A stretch of DNA of 64,000 nt from Acidovorax sp. CF316 (GCF_000276605.1 NZ_AKJX01000122.1:25545-89544), one strand, 5' to 3'. Shown: positions 1-9,274, numbered from the stretch's first letter. Translations and numbers: made by a program. The notes: generated by a model not told the origin, from the letters alone.

Positions 1-7
1 CGCTCCC

Positions 8-1288
8 ATGACCCACATCCCCATCGTCCCCGACACCGAAGCCGCCGAGCCCGCGGTGGTGCGCGACATCCAGCACTACATGCGCGCCGGTCTGCTGCAG
101 TTGCAGAGCCTGCCGCCGCTGTCGCTGTACGTGCACCTGCCCTGGTGCATCCGCAAGTGCCCGTACTGCGACTTCAACTCGCACGAGTACCGGGGTGCTG
201 CCGCAGGGGCCGACGCTGCGCACGCTGCAGCCCCTGGCGAGGTACCCGAGCAGCGCTACATCGACGCCCTGATGGCTGACCTGGAGGCTGCGCTGCCCCT
301 GATCTGGGGCCGCCCGGTGCACAGCATCTTCATCGGCGGCGGCACGCCCAGCCTGTTCTCGCCCGCGGCCATCGACCGCCTGGTGGGCGGCATCCGCGCG
401 CGCCTGCGCCTGGAGGCAGACTGCGAGATCACCATGGAGGCCAACCCCGGCACCTTCGAGAAGGACCGCTTCAAGGCCTTCCGCGCCGCGGGCATCACGC
501 GCCTGTCCATCGGCGTGCAGAGCTTCAACGACCGGCACCTCAAGGCCCTGGGCCGCGTGCACGACCGCGCCCAGGCCCTGGCCGCCGTGCGCGAAGCCGC
601 CGAGGCCTTCGACACCTTCAACCTCGATATCATGTACGCCCTGCCGGGGCAGACCCCGGCCGAGCTGGAGGAAGACATGGCCACGGCCCTGTCGCTGAAT
701 CCACCGCACATCTCGATCTACCACCTCACTATCGAGCCCAACACCTACTTCGCCAAGTACCCGCCGGCCATCCCCGAGGACGACGAGGCCTACGCCATGC
801 TCGACCGCATCACCGAGATGACGGGCCAGGCCGGCCTTTCGCGCTACGAGATATCGGCCTACGCGCGGGCCGGCCACCAGTGTTGGCACAACACCAACTA
901 CTGGCAGTTCGGCGATTACCTGGGCATTGGCGCGGGCGCTCACAGCAAGCTCAGCTTTGCCCACCGCGTGGTGCGCCAGGTGCGCTTTCGCGACCCGGGC
1001 CGCTACATGGACAACGCGCTGGCTGGCCACGCCGTGGCGCAGGACGAAGAGGTGCGCCGCGCCGACCTGCCGTTCGAGTACATGCTCAACGCCCTGCGCC
1101 TGCGCGAGGGCTTTGCGCTCAAGGACTTCACCGAGCGCACCGGCCTGCCCATCACCGCCATCGCCAAGGCCCTCGACAAGGCCGAGGCGAAAGGCCTGAT
1201 CGTGCGCGAGCCGGGCGGCCAGGTACGGCCCACGGAGCGGGGCTTCGACTTCCTGAGCGACCTGCAGGAACTCTTCCTGGCCGACTAG
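8..1288 (+). CDS. hemW: HemW-type radical SAM heme chaperone
   Basis: The 426-residue protein carries the radical SAM cluster motif CxxxCxxC at C47, C51 and C54 within 'WCIRKCPYCDF', followed by the glycine-rich SAM-binding GGGTPS motif. The HemN-type C-terminal region with 'CWHNTNYW' is present. In the family, HemW binds heme and delivers it to respiratory enzymes; it is related to, but distinct from, the oxygen-independent coproporphyrinogen oxidase HemN. The short spacing at the cysteine motif and the lack of the HemN N-terminal extension favour HemW. Its stop codon overlaps the stop codon of the convergent MFS gene in a shared CTAG. A low-complexity Ala-rich insertion follows residue 60. 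Bases 1-7 are too short to show what lies upstream. Confidence 0.92.
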   Translation: MTHIPIVPDTEAAEPAVVRDIQHYMRAGLLQLQSLPPLSLYVHLPWCIRKCPYCDFNSHEYRGAAAGADAAHAAAPGEVPEQRYIDALMADLEAALPLIWGRPVHSIFIGGGTPSLFSPAAIDRLVGGIRARLRLEADCEITMEANPGTFEKDRFKAFRAAGITRLSIGVQSFNDRHLKALGRVHDRAQALAAVREAAEAFDTFNLDIMYALPGQTPAELEEDMATALSLNPPHISIYHLTIEPNTYFAKYPPAIPEDDEAYAMLDRITEMTGQAGLSRYEISAYARAGHQCWHNTNYWQFGDYLGIGAGAHSKLSFAHRVVRQVRFRDPGRYMDNALAGHAVAQDEEVRRADLPFEYMLNALRLREGFALKDFTERTGLPITAIAKALDKAEAKGLIVREPGGQVRPTERGFDFLSDLQELFLAD

Positions 1289-2460
1289 TGCAGGGCGTGG
1301 CGCTGCAGCCGCCACAGCCCGACCAGCGCGCCTAGTGCCACGAGCGAGATGCCAAAGGCCAGCCACAGGGCGGCGTGGGGCCCCGCACCGGTCAGCAGTG
1401 CGGCGAAGGCCGGCGGCGCCACGGCGAACGACAGGTTCAGCGGCATCGCCAGCCGCGCCGACGCGCGTGCGTAAGCGGCGGCCGGAAACACCTGCAGCGG
1501 CAGTGTCGCGCGGCTCACCGCAATCACCCCGCCCGCCATGCCGTAGACCAGCGCGAACAGCAGCGCGCCGGTGAAGCTTTCTGCCCACAGCAGCACGATG
1601 AAGCTCAGGGGGAACAGGGCCGACGCTGCCAGCCCCAGCGCAAAGCCCGACCAGCGCCCGCCCCCGAGGAAGTCGAACAGCCGCCCCGCCCACTGCGCGA
1701 TGCCGATGAACGAGGCCGCCGCCAGCGCGCTGGCATGGCTCAGCCCCGCCGCCTCGAACAGGATGATGATGGTGAGCGCGAAGCCCCAGGTCACGAAGCC
1801 GTTGGCCGCGAAGGTCGTGGCCAGCAGCACGAAGCGCGGCCGGTCGATGGCCACGGGCTCCGCGGCGGCGTGCGCCATGGCCTGCCCGCGCGGGCGGCGC
1901 GCCAGCATGGCCCAGTGCAGCGGCAGGCACACCAGCAGCACCAGCGCTGCAAAGGCCAGCGTCGCCACGCGCCAGCCCCACTGGGCCTGCAGCAAGCCCG
2001 TGAGTGGCCAGAACAGCGTGGAGGTGAGGCCCCCGGCGAGGATCAGCACACCGAGTGCCCGGCGCGCCTTGTCGCCCGCGATCTCGGTTACCGCGATCTG
2101 CGCCGGCGTGCTCAGCATGCCGGCGCCCGCCAGGCCCAGCACCGTCCACGCCAGCAGGTAGGACACAGGGCCCTGCGCCAGCCCCACCAGCGCCAGGCCC
2201 AGTGCGCCCAGCAGCGAGCCCAGCACCATCACCGGGCGGGCGCCGTGGCGCTCGAACACGGCGCCCAGCGGCCACGAGACCAGGGCCATCACTATCAGCA
2301 TGGCCGTGGGCCCGGCCATCACCAGCGGCAGGCCCATGCCCAGCTCAGCCGCCATGGCCGGCCCCGTGACGGCCGGCAACCAGAAGGTGGAACCCCAGCC
2401 GATGAGCTGGGTGAGCGACAGCGCGGCAATGGCGCGGGTGGTGGGGGAGGGCAGGGGCAT
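1285..2460 (-). CDS. MFS transporter
   Basis: This 391-residue, very hydrophobic protein has the length and spacing of a 12-helix major facilitator. A 'GAVFERHGARPVM' stretch in the loop after the second helix resembles the MFS signature loop. It probably sits in the inner membrane as a proton-driven exporter or importer; nothing in the sequence fixes the substrate. It is transcribed towards hemW and the two genes overlap by 4 bp at their stop codons. The start at 2460 gives a plausible short N-terminus ahead of the first helix (about residues 10-30). Upstream lies a 147-bp gap and then another minus-strand gene, so co-transcription is possible but not shown. Confidence 0.85.
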   Translation of the reverse strand: MPLPSPTTRAIAALSLTQLIGWGSTFWLPAVTGPAMAAELGMGLPLVMAGPTAMLIVMALVSWPLGAVFERHGARPVMVLGSLLGALGLALVGLAQGPVSYLLAWTVLGLAGAGMLSTPAQIAVTEIAGDKARRALGVLILAGGLTSTLFWPLTGLLQAQWGWRVATLAFAALVLLVCLPLHWAMLARRPRGQAMAHAAAEPVAIDRPRFVLLATTFAANGFVTWGFALTIIILFEAAGLSHASALAAASFIGIAQWAGRLFDFLGGGRWSGFALGLAASALFPLSFIVLLWAESFTGALLFALVYGMAGGVIAVSRATLPLQVFPAAAYARASARLAMPLNLSFAVAPPAFAALLTGAGPHAALWLAFGISLVALGALVGLWRLQRHALH

Positions 2461-2607
2461 CGGGAAAACGCGTGGCGCACAACAACCGCAAGCAGAGCGG
2501 CTTGCGCACCGATGGTACTTGCAGGCCTTGCCGCCCGGGCTGCGCCCTGGGGTGGCGGGCGATGGCTCTCAGCCGCAGCCGCCGGGCCCCGGCCGGCCAT
2601 GGCAACC

Positions 2608-2949
2608 TCAGCCGCAACGCACCGTGGTGATCTTTCCGCTCGCGTCTATCACCAGGTTCAGGCGCTCGGCGTTGAACTCCATGGTCACGGGCTGGTTGTC
2701 GCGCAGCACGCGGGCCATGGCTGCGCCGGAGGCCACGCGTGCCTGCTCCACCGTGCCGGCGGTGGGCTGCTTGCCCTTGGCACCCTGTGCGGGTGCGGCA
2801 TTGCAGGTACCGCCCTTGGGGCCGGGGCCCACCGAGGGCGTGCTGTCGGTCGCGGGCGTGCGCGCGGGTGTCCCGGCGCAGCCTGCGAGGAGGGCCAGGG
2901 CGAGGCCCGCGCAGGTGGCGAGAAGGGGGCGGTGGGGGCTGCGGCGCAT
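2608..2949 (-). CDS. I78-family peptidase inhibitor-like lipoprotein
   Basis: The 113-residue product begins with a lipoprotein signal peptide ending in the lipobox LAGC, so Cys24 would be lipidated. After a Pro/Thr-rich linker the mature part has a conserved Cys, a segment 'ARVLRDNQPVTMEFNAERLN' and a C-terminal 'CG'. This matches the pattern of peptidase inhibitor I78 family proteins (Elastase inhibitor AFLEI type), where two cysteines form a disulfide and the loop inhibits serine proteases. Function is inferred from this pattern only. It is a short monocistronic gene on the minus strand. Confidence 0.75.
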   Translation of the reverse strand: MRRSPHRPLLATCAGLALALLAGCAGTPARTPATDSTPSVGPGPKGGTCNAAPAQGAKGKQPTAGTVEQARVASGAAMARVLRDNQPVTMEFNAERLNLVIDASGKITTVRCG

Positions 2950-3191
2950 GGAGTCTCCTGAAAAGAAAAAGGCGAAGGGGTACAGAGAAGGCTTGTGTCC
3001 ACCACCATACTGCCTGGCGTGCCACCCATTTGTGACGCGGCGTAACCGCCATGGCGCTGCCTACTGGGAAGGCTGCCCAGTGCAGGACATTTCCTACACG
3101 GGCCTCCTCGGCTCTCCGACTCCGCGTTTTCATCGAAAGTGCGCCAATGCAGCCATAGCCCCTGTTTTTGCCGCACGCGAGGATGGAAACC

Positions 3192-3392
3192 ATGCACTTC
3201 GAAGACCTTCACATGAGGCGCCTTGAACTGATCGGCGAGCCCGATCCCCTGCAGATGGGCCAGCCCATGCGCGCAGCCTCGCAGTCCCAGCAGAGCGAAT
3301 ACCTCATGGTGGGCCGCACCGACATGGCCCACGTGCAGGTGGAGCCGCAGTTCGGCGACACGGTGTACGGTGAGTTTCAGGCCATGGGCTGA
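3192..3392 (+). CDS. Small hypothetical protein (66 aa)
   Basis: I do not recognise a family. The start at 3192 is preferred over ATG 3183 because a GAGGA Shine-Dalgarno sequence lies about 8 bp upstream of it. The product is Met- and Gln-rich, has no signal peptide or membrane helix, and is followed 23 bp later by another small gene on the same strand, so the pair may form an operon. Being a short ORF in GC-rich DNA, it may not be real. Confidence 0.4.
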   Translation: MHFEDLHMRRLELIGEPDPLQMGQPMRAASQSQQSEYLMVGRTDMAHVQVEPQFGDTVYGEFQAMG

Positions 3393-3415
3393 AACCCTTG
3401 CAGAAGGACACCACC

Positions 3416-3757
3416 ATGCTTGCCGCCATTGCCAATCCCAGCCCTCGCCAGCGCGCCGCGCGGGAGGAGGACGACGCCGTGCCGGGCAGCCTGATCCTGC
3501 ACATCGCCCACGATGGCGCGCACAGCTACCGTGCGCGCATGTTCGATGAGCGCGACCAGGTCGGCGCCCCCACCTACCACTCGCGCATCGATGAGGCCAT
3601 CCGCTGGTATGGCGAGCATTCGCCGGTCGCTGGCGTCAAGGCCTTCCGCATCTGGTACGGAGGCTGGTGCGCTGGCAGCTTCGGCCTGGTGGAGATGGAG
3701 CGGGACGCCGACGACATTGCCGAGCGCCTGCTGGTCCTGGCCCTGGTCGCGCGCTGA
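3416..3757 (+). CDS. Hypothetical protein (113 aa)
   Basis: The start at ATG 3416 has an AGAAGGA ribosome-binding site 8 bp upstream, whereas the in-frame TTG at 3398 has none. The soluble product has an N-terminal disordered stretch and then a compact alpha/beta-looking region rich in aromatic residues ('IRWYGEHSPVAG', 'FRIWYGGWCAGSF'). No known motif is visible. It follows the 66-aa gene by 23 bp and ends just before a hairpin that may terminate transcription. Codon usage has strong third-position GC, which supports it being translated. Confidence 0.6.
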   Translation: MLAAIANPSPRQRAAREEDDAVPGSLILHIAHDGAHSYRARMFDERDQVGAPTYHSRIDEAIRWYGEHSPVAGVKAFRIWYGGWCAGSFGLVEMERDADDIAERLLVLALVAR

Positions 3758-3780
3758 CCTGGCCACCGCGTCCACGCAGG

Positions 3781-3810
3781 AGCCCGCTCTAACGCGGGCT
3801 TCGTCGCTTT
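3781..3810 (+). terminator. Hairpin downstream of the small-gene pair
   Basis: A 7-bp perfect stem AGCCCGC/GCGGGCT with a 6-nt loop is followed by a T-rich but interrupted tail (TTCGTCGCTTTCTTC). It is placed to terminate the plus-strand pair ending at 3757. The weak T-run lowers confidence. Confidence 0.4.
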
Positions 3811-3866
3811 CTTCAGGTCGCACCCCGCCGCTGCGCTGCCTCAGGAAGGTGCGGCGTGCAGCCGTT

Positions 3867-4301
3867 TCAAGGGATCAGGTAGTAGTACCAGATCCAGGGC
3901 GTGTAGACCAGGTTGGGCGCCCAGGCCACCACGATGATGCCGTTGTAGAACGGGCAGTTGTACCGGTCTGCGAAGTAGCCATCGAAGGGGATGAAGGTGC
4001 CTGCCACCGTGCAGCCCAGATAGCCGGTCAACTGCAAGAAGGCATCGTTGCGCGTCAGGTAGCCGATGGACTGGGTGGCCGTCGGGTACGTGGTGCCCGT
4101 GCTGGTGCTCAGCAGGTAGGTGTAGAAGTAGGTGGGCTCGATCACCAGGGCCTGGCTGGTGGCCCCCTTGGCGGCCGGGCTGGCCACCGGCCGCGCCATG
4201 GGCGGCAGCTGCACTGCATCCAGGTTCGGCGCCTCGCTGGCCTGCGCCAGCGCGCCGTGCGATACCACCAAGGCCAACAGCAGCAAGAGTAGCTTCTTCA
4301 T
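3867..4301 (-). CDS. Secreted hypothetical protein (144 aa)
   Basis: The start at 4301 gives a textbook Sec signal peptide: 'MKK', a leucine-rich core and an 'ALA' cleavage site near residue 20. A GGGGGA ribosome-binding site lies just upstream. The mature part is aromatic-rich with many Tyr and Trp, and two cysteines (in 'GCTV' and 'NCPF') could form a disulfide. I recognise no family. A much longer open frame extends upstream through the divergent binding-protein gene, but that extension is antisense noise. The protein is likely periplasmic or extracellular. Confidence 0.65.
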   Translation of the reverse strand: MKKLLLLLLALVVSHGALAQASEAPNLDAVQLPPMARPVASPAAKGATSQALVIEPTYFYTYLLSTSTGTTYPTATQSIGYLTRNDAFLQLTGYLGCTVAGTFIPFDGYFADRYNCPFYNGIIVVAWAPNLVYTPWIWYYYLIP

Positions 4302-4493
4302 GGCATTCCCCCGGGAATTTGATACCCATGGTTGCACTCTCCGGACAAGAGTGCAAGCCCGTACGACCAGTTTTCTGCGAAATCGAAGCTGACAGAAGGC
4401 TGTCGCCCTGGTGCCAGTACTGGTATAAACGCGCTCGGTCACCGGGCATGAGGGCGCCGGTGCTGCCACTACGACAAAGACCAGAGGAGACAC

Positions 4494-5648
4494 ATGAACC
4501 CGAGCGCTGCCGCGACCCCCGTCCGCCCATGGCTTTTGAGCCCCGTTCTCTGTGCCGGCGCCCTGCTGGCCATGCTGGGGGTGGCGCAGGCGGCCCCCAT
4601 CGTGGTGGGACAGGTGGCGCCGCTGTCGGGCCTCAAGGCCAGCGATGGCCGGGGCTACTCGGCGGGCATGCAGATGTACTTCAACCACGTCAACAAGTCC
4701 GGTGGCATCAACGGCAACACCCTGGTGCTGGCCCGCAAGGACGATACCGGCCGCGCCGACCAGACCCTGGCCGCCACCCAGCAGCTGCTGGCCGAGCAGC
4801 GCCCGTTGCTGCTGGCTGGCTACATGGGCGCCGGCAACCTGGCCGCGCTGCAGAAATCCGGCCTGCTGGCCAAGGAGAAGATTGCCTTGGTGGGCTACCG
4901 CAGCAGCACCTTCCAGCCCGACTCGCCCCTGCTCTACAACGTGCGCGCCGGCCTGCGCGACGAGATCGGCAAGATCGCCGAGCACCTGGCCACCGTGGGC
5001 ATCACCAAGCTGGGCCTGCTGTACGAGGAAGGCCCCGACGCCCCCGCGCTGCTCGCCAGCGCCGAAGAGGCCGTGAAGAAGAACGGCGGCAGCCTCATGG
5101 CCAAGGGCTCCTACGAGATGGACACCCTGCGCATGGAGAACGCCAACAAGCTGCTGCAGGCGGCCAAGCCCCAGGCCATCATCCTCATCACCAGCGGCGC
5201 CGCCGCTTCGGCCTTCATCGAGAAGTACCGGCTGGAAGGCGGCACGGCAAGGCTCTTCGCCTCGTCCGACGTGGACCTGGAGCAGCTGGCCAAGCGCCTG
5301 GCCGAGGAGCACATGCAGGGCATATCGATCGCCCAGGTCACGCCCAACCCGTACCGCGCATCGAGCAAGCTGAGCAAGGAATTCCGCGAGGTGCAGGCCA
5401 AGAGCGGCGACCCCGATGTGCCCGTGAGCTACGCCATGATGGAGGGCTACATCGCCGCCAAGGTGATCGCCGAGGCCGCGCGCCGTGCCGGCGCCAAGCC
5501 GACGCGCGAGAACCTGGCTGCCGCGCTGGACAGCATCGACAGCCTGGACCTGGGCGGCTACACCGTGGGCTACCGCCCTGGCCAGCGCAGTGGCTCGCGC
5601 TTCGTGGAGCTGTCCATCGTGAGCGCCACTGGCCGCATCCGGCAGTAG
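4494..5648 (+). CDS. Periplasmic branched-chain-type ABC substrate-binding protein
   Basis: The 384-residue protein has an N-terminal signal sequence ending around 'VAQAAP' and then the type I periplasmic fold of the LivJ/Peripla_BP_6 class: 'IVVGQVAPLSG', 'YFNHVNKSGGINGNTL', 'YEEGPDAPALL' and a C-terminal 'GSRFVELSI'. Such proteins deliver amino acids, amides or aromatic compounds to ABC permeases. No permease or ATPase genes adjoin it, so it is either an orphan receptor or works with a transporter elsewhere. The start is supported by AGAGGAGA 6 bp upstream. It is divergent from the secreted hypothetical at 4301, across a 192-bp intergenic region. Confidence 0.85.
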   Translation: MNPSAAATPVRPWLLSPVLCAGALLAMLGVAQAAPIVVGQVAPLSGLKASDGRGYSAGMQMYFNHVNKSGGINGNTLVLARKDDTGRADQTLAATQQLLAEQRPLLLAGYMGAGNLAALQKSGLLAKEKIALVGYRSSTFQPDSPLLYNVRAGLRDEIGKIAEHLATVGITKLGLLYEEGPDAPALLASAEEAVKKNGGSLMAKGSYEMDTLRMENANKLLQAAKPQAIILITSGAAASAFIEKYRLEGGTARLFASSDVDLEQLAKRLAEEHMQGISIAQVTPNPYRASSKLSKEFREVQAKSGDPDVPVSYAMMEGYIAAKVIAEAARRAGAKPTRENLAAALDSIDSLDLGGYTVGYRPGQRSGSRFVELSIVSATGRIRQ

Positions 5649-5649
5649 C

Positions 5650-5717
5650 GCCGGCTTATCACCCCCCGTTGTCCATGGCGCGCCAACTGCAGGGAGCGCC
5701 TCAGGGGGCGTTTCGTC
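5650..5717. repeat. Intergenic palindromic element
   Basis: The gap between the binding-protein gene and the convergent Bug gene holds the GC-rich pieces 'GGAGCGCCTCAGGGGGCG' and 'CCATGGCGCGCC'. They resemble the longer element at 58784-58920 when read on the minus strand. This looks like a partial copy of a dispersed gene-end element; no terminator T-run is present. Confidence 0.3.
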
Positions 5718-6755
5718 TCAGCGCAGCAGCGCCCCGCCCCGTCGCACCAGGGTTTCGTTGCCCTGCCGGTCAACGGCGATCTGCTGTGCGAATGCTGCCA
5801 CCGTGCCGCCTGCGGGCAGCACATGCTTGTCGCGCAGCGAGGTCGCCAGCCCTCCTGCACCGAGGATGCGGTTGACCGCCTCGTTCAGCCCCTGCACCAC
5901 GGCAGGCGGCGTGTGCGCCGGTGCGAACAGACCGAACAGCGAACTCAGGTTGGCGCGCGGGTAGCCCAGCTCCGCCAGCGTGGGCACATCGCGCAGGCCC
6001 GCCAGCCGGGCGGGCGAGCCCACGGCCAGTGCGCGCAGGCGCCCGGCGGCCACGTACTCGAGCTGCTGCGCCGCGAGGTTGGTGGATAGCACTTCGAACT
6101 GGCCACTCAGCGCGTCGTTGAGCTGCGCTCCACCGCCCTGGTAGGGCACGTGGGTGATGTCGGCACCGCTGTGCAGCCGCGTCTGGGCCAGCACCATGTG
6201 CCCGGTGGTGGCCACGCCCGAGCTGGCCCAGCGCACGGCGCCGGGCCGCGCGCGGGCCAGGGCGATCATGTCGGTGAACGAGCGCGGCCCCAGGGCCGGC
6301 GTGCCGATGACCAGCACCGGTGTGTGCATGACGCCCACGATGGGCATGACCTGGGTGAGCAGGTCGCGTGCACCTGGCACCAGCAGAGGCTGCAGCGTGA
6401 GCGGCGTGATGGCCGAGAAGGCCAGCGTGTGCCCGTCGGGGGCGGAGCGGGCCAGCAGGTCGATGCCCACTGCGCCGCCGGCACCTGCGCGGTTGTCCAC
6501 CAGCACCGGTACGCCCAAGGTCTGCGCCAGTGGCTGCGCCAGCGCACGCGCGGTCGCATCGCTCACGCCCCCGGGCGGGTACACCACGATCAGGCGCACG
6601 GGGCGGTTGGGCCACGGTACGGCCTGTGTGGCGGCATGCACGGCCGGCATGCCGGCCACCAGTGCAGCACCGCCCAGGGCCCCGCGCAGCAGGCGGCGGC
6701 GCGGCCAGGCGGTGGTGGGAGGCGGCGCGGTCTCAGGCGGCTGCAGTGGCACCAC
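5718..6755 (-). CDS. Bug/TctC-family tripartite tricarboxylate receptor
   Basis: The product has a signal sequence ('PRRRLLRGALGGAALVAG...AVHA') and then the Bug-family signature regions: 'WPNRPVRLIVVYPPGG', 'ADITHVPYQGGGAQLNDALSGQ' and 'GLRDVPTLAELGYP'. Bug receptors are periplasmic, bind small carboxylated ligands and are hugely expanded in Betaproteobacteria. I chose the GTG start at 6755, which overlaps the end of the upstream LysR gene by 23 bp and suggests translational coupling; an ATG at 6812 would extend deeper into that gene. The LysR neighbour very probably regulates it. No TctA/TctB membrane genes are nearby. Confidence 0.85.
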   Translation of the reverse strand: MVPLQPPETAPPPTTAWPRRRLLRGALGGAALVAGMPAVHAATQAVPWPNRPVRLIVVYPPGGVSDATARALAQPLAQTLGVPVLVDNRAGAGGAVGIDLLARSAPDGHTLAFSAITPLTLQPLLVPGARDLLTQVMPIVGVMHTPVLVIGTPALGPRSFTDMIALARARPGAVRWASSGVATTGHMVLAQTRLHSGADITHVPYQGGGAQLNDALSGQFEVLSTNLAAQQLEYVAAGRLRALAVGSPARLAGLRDVPTLAELGYPRANLSSLFGLFAPAHTPPAVVQGLNEAVNRILGAGGLATSLRDKHVLPAGGTVAAFAQQIAVDRQGNETLVRRGGALLR

Positions 6756-7677
6756 GGGCCCTTTCGGCCGCGATCTTCGTGACCAGTTCCACAAAGGCCC
6801 CCGTGGGGCCATGGCAGTCGCTCTTGCGGTAGGCCAGGGTCAGCGGCGCACCCAGCTTCACCGCGCGGGCCAGCGGCCGGTAAACGATGGCGTTGTGGTG
6901 CGTGCCCTGCATGGACGAGGGCACCACCGAGATGCCGGCCCCGGCGGCCACCAGGTTCAGGTTGGTCATCATGCGGTCGACCTCCGAGACCACGTTGATG
7001 GCCACGCCCTCGCGCGTGCACAGTTCCAGCAGGTTGGCATACAGCCCCGGCGCGCCGGGCTTGCGCACGAAGATGAACTTCTCGCCCTGCAGCTCCTTGA
7101 GCTGCACCGCGCCGGGCTTCTTGCCTGCGGGCAACTGCGCCAGCGGATGGTCGCGCGGCATGGCCAGCACGGCGGGCTCCTGCAGCAGGGTCTTGAGCAC
7201 CACGCCCTTGGGCCAGGCCACGGGCACGCGCAGAAAGCCGCAGTGCAGGCGCGAGGAGGCCACGGCATCGGTGATCTCGGCGGCGTTGTTCTCGCTCACC
7301 ACCAGCTGGATGCCGGGGTAGGTGGCGCGGCACACGCGCAGCGCTTCGGGCGTGAAGTCGTGCGCCGCCGAGGAGCTGGTGAAACCGATGGAGAGCATGC
7401 CCTGGCTGCCATCGGCAAAGGCCAGCATGCGCTCCTGCATGGCCGCGCAGTCGCGCAGCAGGCGCGTGGCCTCGGCGTAGAACAGCTGGCCGGCGTCGGT
7501 CAGCGTCACGCCCTTGGGGTGGCGCAGGAACAGCGGCACGCCCAGCTCCACCTCCAGCCCCTTGATCTGCTGGCTCAGCGGGGGCTGCTGCATGCCCAGG
7601 CGCTCGGCGGCGCGCGTGATGTGCCGGGCATCCGCGACGGCGACGAAGTAGCGCAGGTGCCGGAACTCGATATTCAT
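6733..7677 (-). CDS. LysR-family transcriptional regulator
   Basis: The 314-residue protein begins with the LysR winged helix-turn-helix: 'LRYFVAVADARHITRAAERLGMQQPPLSQQIKGLE', here cited by its pattern (residues about 8-45), followed by 'LFLRHPKGVTLTDAG'. The C-terminal effector domain carries 'LSIGFTSSSAAHDF'. It lies immediately upstream of, and overlaps, a Bug receptor gene, a frequent arrangement in which the regulator controls uptake of an aromatic or carboxylic acid. The ligand cannot be read from the sequence. Confidence 0.9.
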   Translation of the reverse strand: MNIEFRHLRYFVAVADARHITRAAERLGMQQPPLSQQIKGLEVELGVPLFLRHPKGVTLTDAGQLFYAEATRLLRDCAAMQERMLAFADGSQGMLSIGFTSSSAAHDFTPEALRVCRATYPGIQLVVSENNAAEITDAVASSRLHCGFLRVPVAWPKGVVLKTLLQEPAVLAMPRDHPLAQLPAGKKPGAVQLKELQGEKFIFVRKPGAPGLYANLLELCTREGVAINVVSEVDRMMTNLNLVAAGAGISVVPSSMQGTHHNAIVYRPLARAVKLGAPLTLAYRKSDCHGPTGAFVELVTKIAAERARGATAAA

Positions 7678-7861
7678 AACGTATGGACCACAGATTATTC
7701 AGGTGTTTGGCATGTGCAGCCTACGCTCCTAGGATACGCCCTGTTCCCTGCAGCCGGCCTCGTCGGTTTCCCTGGGGCGGGCCTTGTGCCCCGCGCACCA
7801 GCACGTATCAGCACGCACCGGGAACACGCGTTTTTCAACAACAACAACCGGAGACCCATCC

Positions 7862-9247
7862 ATGCCTTCCACCACCGGCTCGCGCAGCCCGGTCGCTTCG
7901 TCGACCCTGTCCGTCCTGTCCACCCTGTCGGTCCTCACCCTGCTGTCGGCCTGCGGCGGCAGCGACAGCCCCGCCTACCCGCCCGAGGCCAAGCCCGTCG
8001 CCGTGGCCTGCCCGGCCGAGCTGCCCACCACCGCCACCTGCCTGGGCGGGCGCGACTCGGCCGGCGCCTACTACCTCATCGCCACGCCCAAGGACTGGGG
8101 TGGCAACCTGGTCCTGCACGCGCATGGCGGGCCCGATCTGGCCGCCCCCACGGCCGAGCGCGCGCAGGAAGACCTGGTGCGCTGGGCCATCATGGTCAAG
8201 GCCGGCTACGCCTGGGCGGGTTCCACCTTCCGCCAGGGTGGGGTCGAAGTGCGCGCCGCGGCCGAGGACACCGAGCGCCTGCGCCGCATCTTCAACGAGC
8301 ACGTGGCGGTCCCCAAGCGCACCGTGCTGCACGGGCAGTCATGGGGCGCGGGCGTGGCGGCCAAGGCCGCCGAGATGTTCACGGCGCAGACCGTGGGATC
8401 GCAGCCCTACGATGCCGTGCTGCTCACCAGCGGCGTGCTGGCCGGTGGCACGCGTTCGTACGACTTCCGCCTGGACCTGCGCGTGGTCTACCAGTACCTG
8501 TGCAACAACCACCCGCGGCCCACCGAGGCGAGCTATGCGCTCAACCTCGGCCTGCCCGCCACGCTGACCCTGGCGCGCGACGATTTCAACGCCCGTGCCA
8601 ACGAATGCCTGGGCCTGGACAAGACCGCCGCGCAGCGCACGCCCGAGCAGCAGCGCAAGGTCGAGACCATCGAAAAGGTGGTCAAGATCCCCGCCAGCTC
8701 GATCTCCGCCCACCTGAGCTGGGGCACTTACCATTTCCAGGACGTGACCGCCAAGCGCACCGGCGGCGCCAGCCCCTTCGGCAACACCGGCGTGGTCTAC
8801 AGCGGCTCGGCCGACGACGCTGCGCTCAACGCCGGCGTGCTGCGCTACCGCGCCGACCCGGTCGCCGTGCAGCGCTTCGGCGACGACACCGACCCCAAGG
8901 GCACCATCCCCGTGCCGGTGCTCACCACCAAGTGGATCAGCGACCCCACGGCCTTCGTCGAACTGGACGCCTACTTCAAGACCGTGATGGACCGCGGCGG
9001 CAGCGGCGAGCGCCTGGTGCAGACCTTCGTGAACACCGGCACGCACAGCTACATCAGCGACCCGACCTACCCGGCCCTGGTGACCTCGCTGCTCGACTGG
9101 GTGGAGACGCGCACCAAGCCCACGCCCACCAGCGTGGCGCAGCGCTGCACCTCGCTGGAAGCGCGCTTCGGCGCGGGCTGCAGCTTTGCGCCGGCCTATG
9201 TGCCCGGTGCGCTGGAAACGCGGGTGCCGGCGCGCACGCGGCCCTGA
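7862..9247 (+). CDS. Alpha/beta-hydrolase-fold lipoprotein
   Basis: The start at ATG 7862 follows a CGGAGA ribosome-binding site and gives a lipoprotein signal ending 'LLSACGG'. The 461-residue protein then has an oxyanion-type 'HAHGGPD' segment and the nucleophile elbow GQSWGAG (GxSxG), as expected for an alpha/beta hydrolase. A late 'GTHSYISDP' is a candidate for the catalytic His region. It is probably anchored in the outer membrane facing the periplasm. Substrate is unknown. It is divergent from the LysR gene, with a 184-bp gap. The upstream in-frame ATG at 7784 would bury the signal peptide. Confidence 0.75.
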   Translation: MPSTTGSRSPVASSTLSVLSTLSVLTLLSACGGSDSPAYPPEAKPVAVACPAELPTTATCLGGRDSAGAYYLIATPKDWGGNLVLHAHGGPDLAAPTAERAQEDLVRWAIMVKAGYAWAGSTFRQGGVEVRAAAEDTERLRRIFNEHVAVPKRTVLHGQSWGAGVAAKAAEMFTAQTVGSQPYDAVLLTSGVLAGGTRSYDFRLDLRVVYQYLCNNHPRPTEASYALNLGLPATLTLARDDFNARANECLGLDKTAAQRTPEQQRKVETIEKVVKIPASSISAHLSWGTYHFQDVTAKRTGGASPFGNTGVVYSGSADDAALNAGVLRYRADPVAVQRFGDDTDPKGTIPVPVLTTKWISDPTAFVELDAYFKTVMDRGGSGERLVQTFVNTGTHSYISDPTYPALVTSLLDWVETRTKPTPTSVAQRCTSLEARFGAGCSFAPAYVPGALETRVPARTRP

Positions 9248-9274
9248 TCAAGGGGGCCGGGCGCAGCGGAGCGG

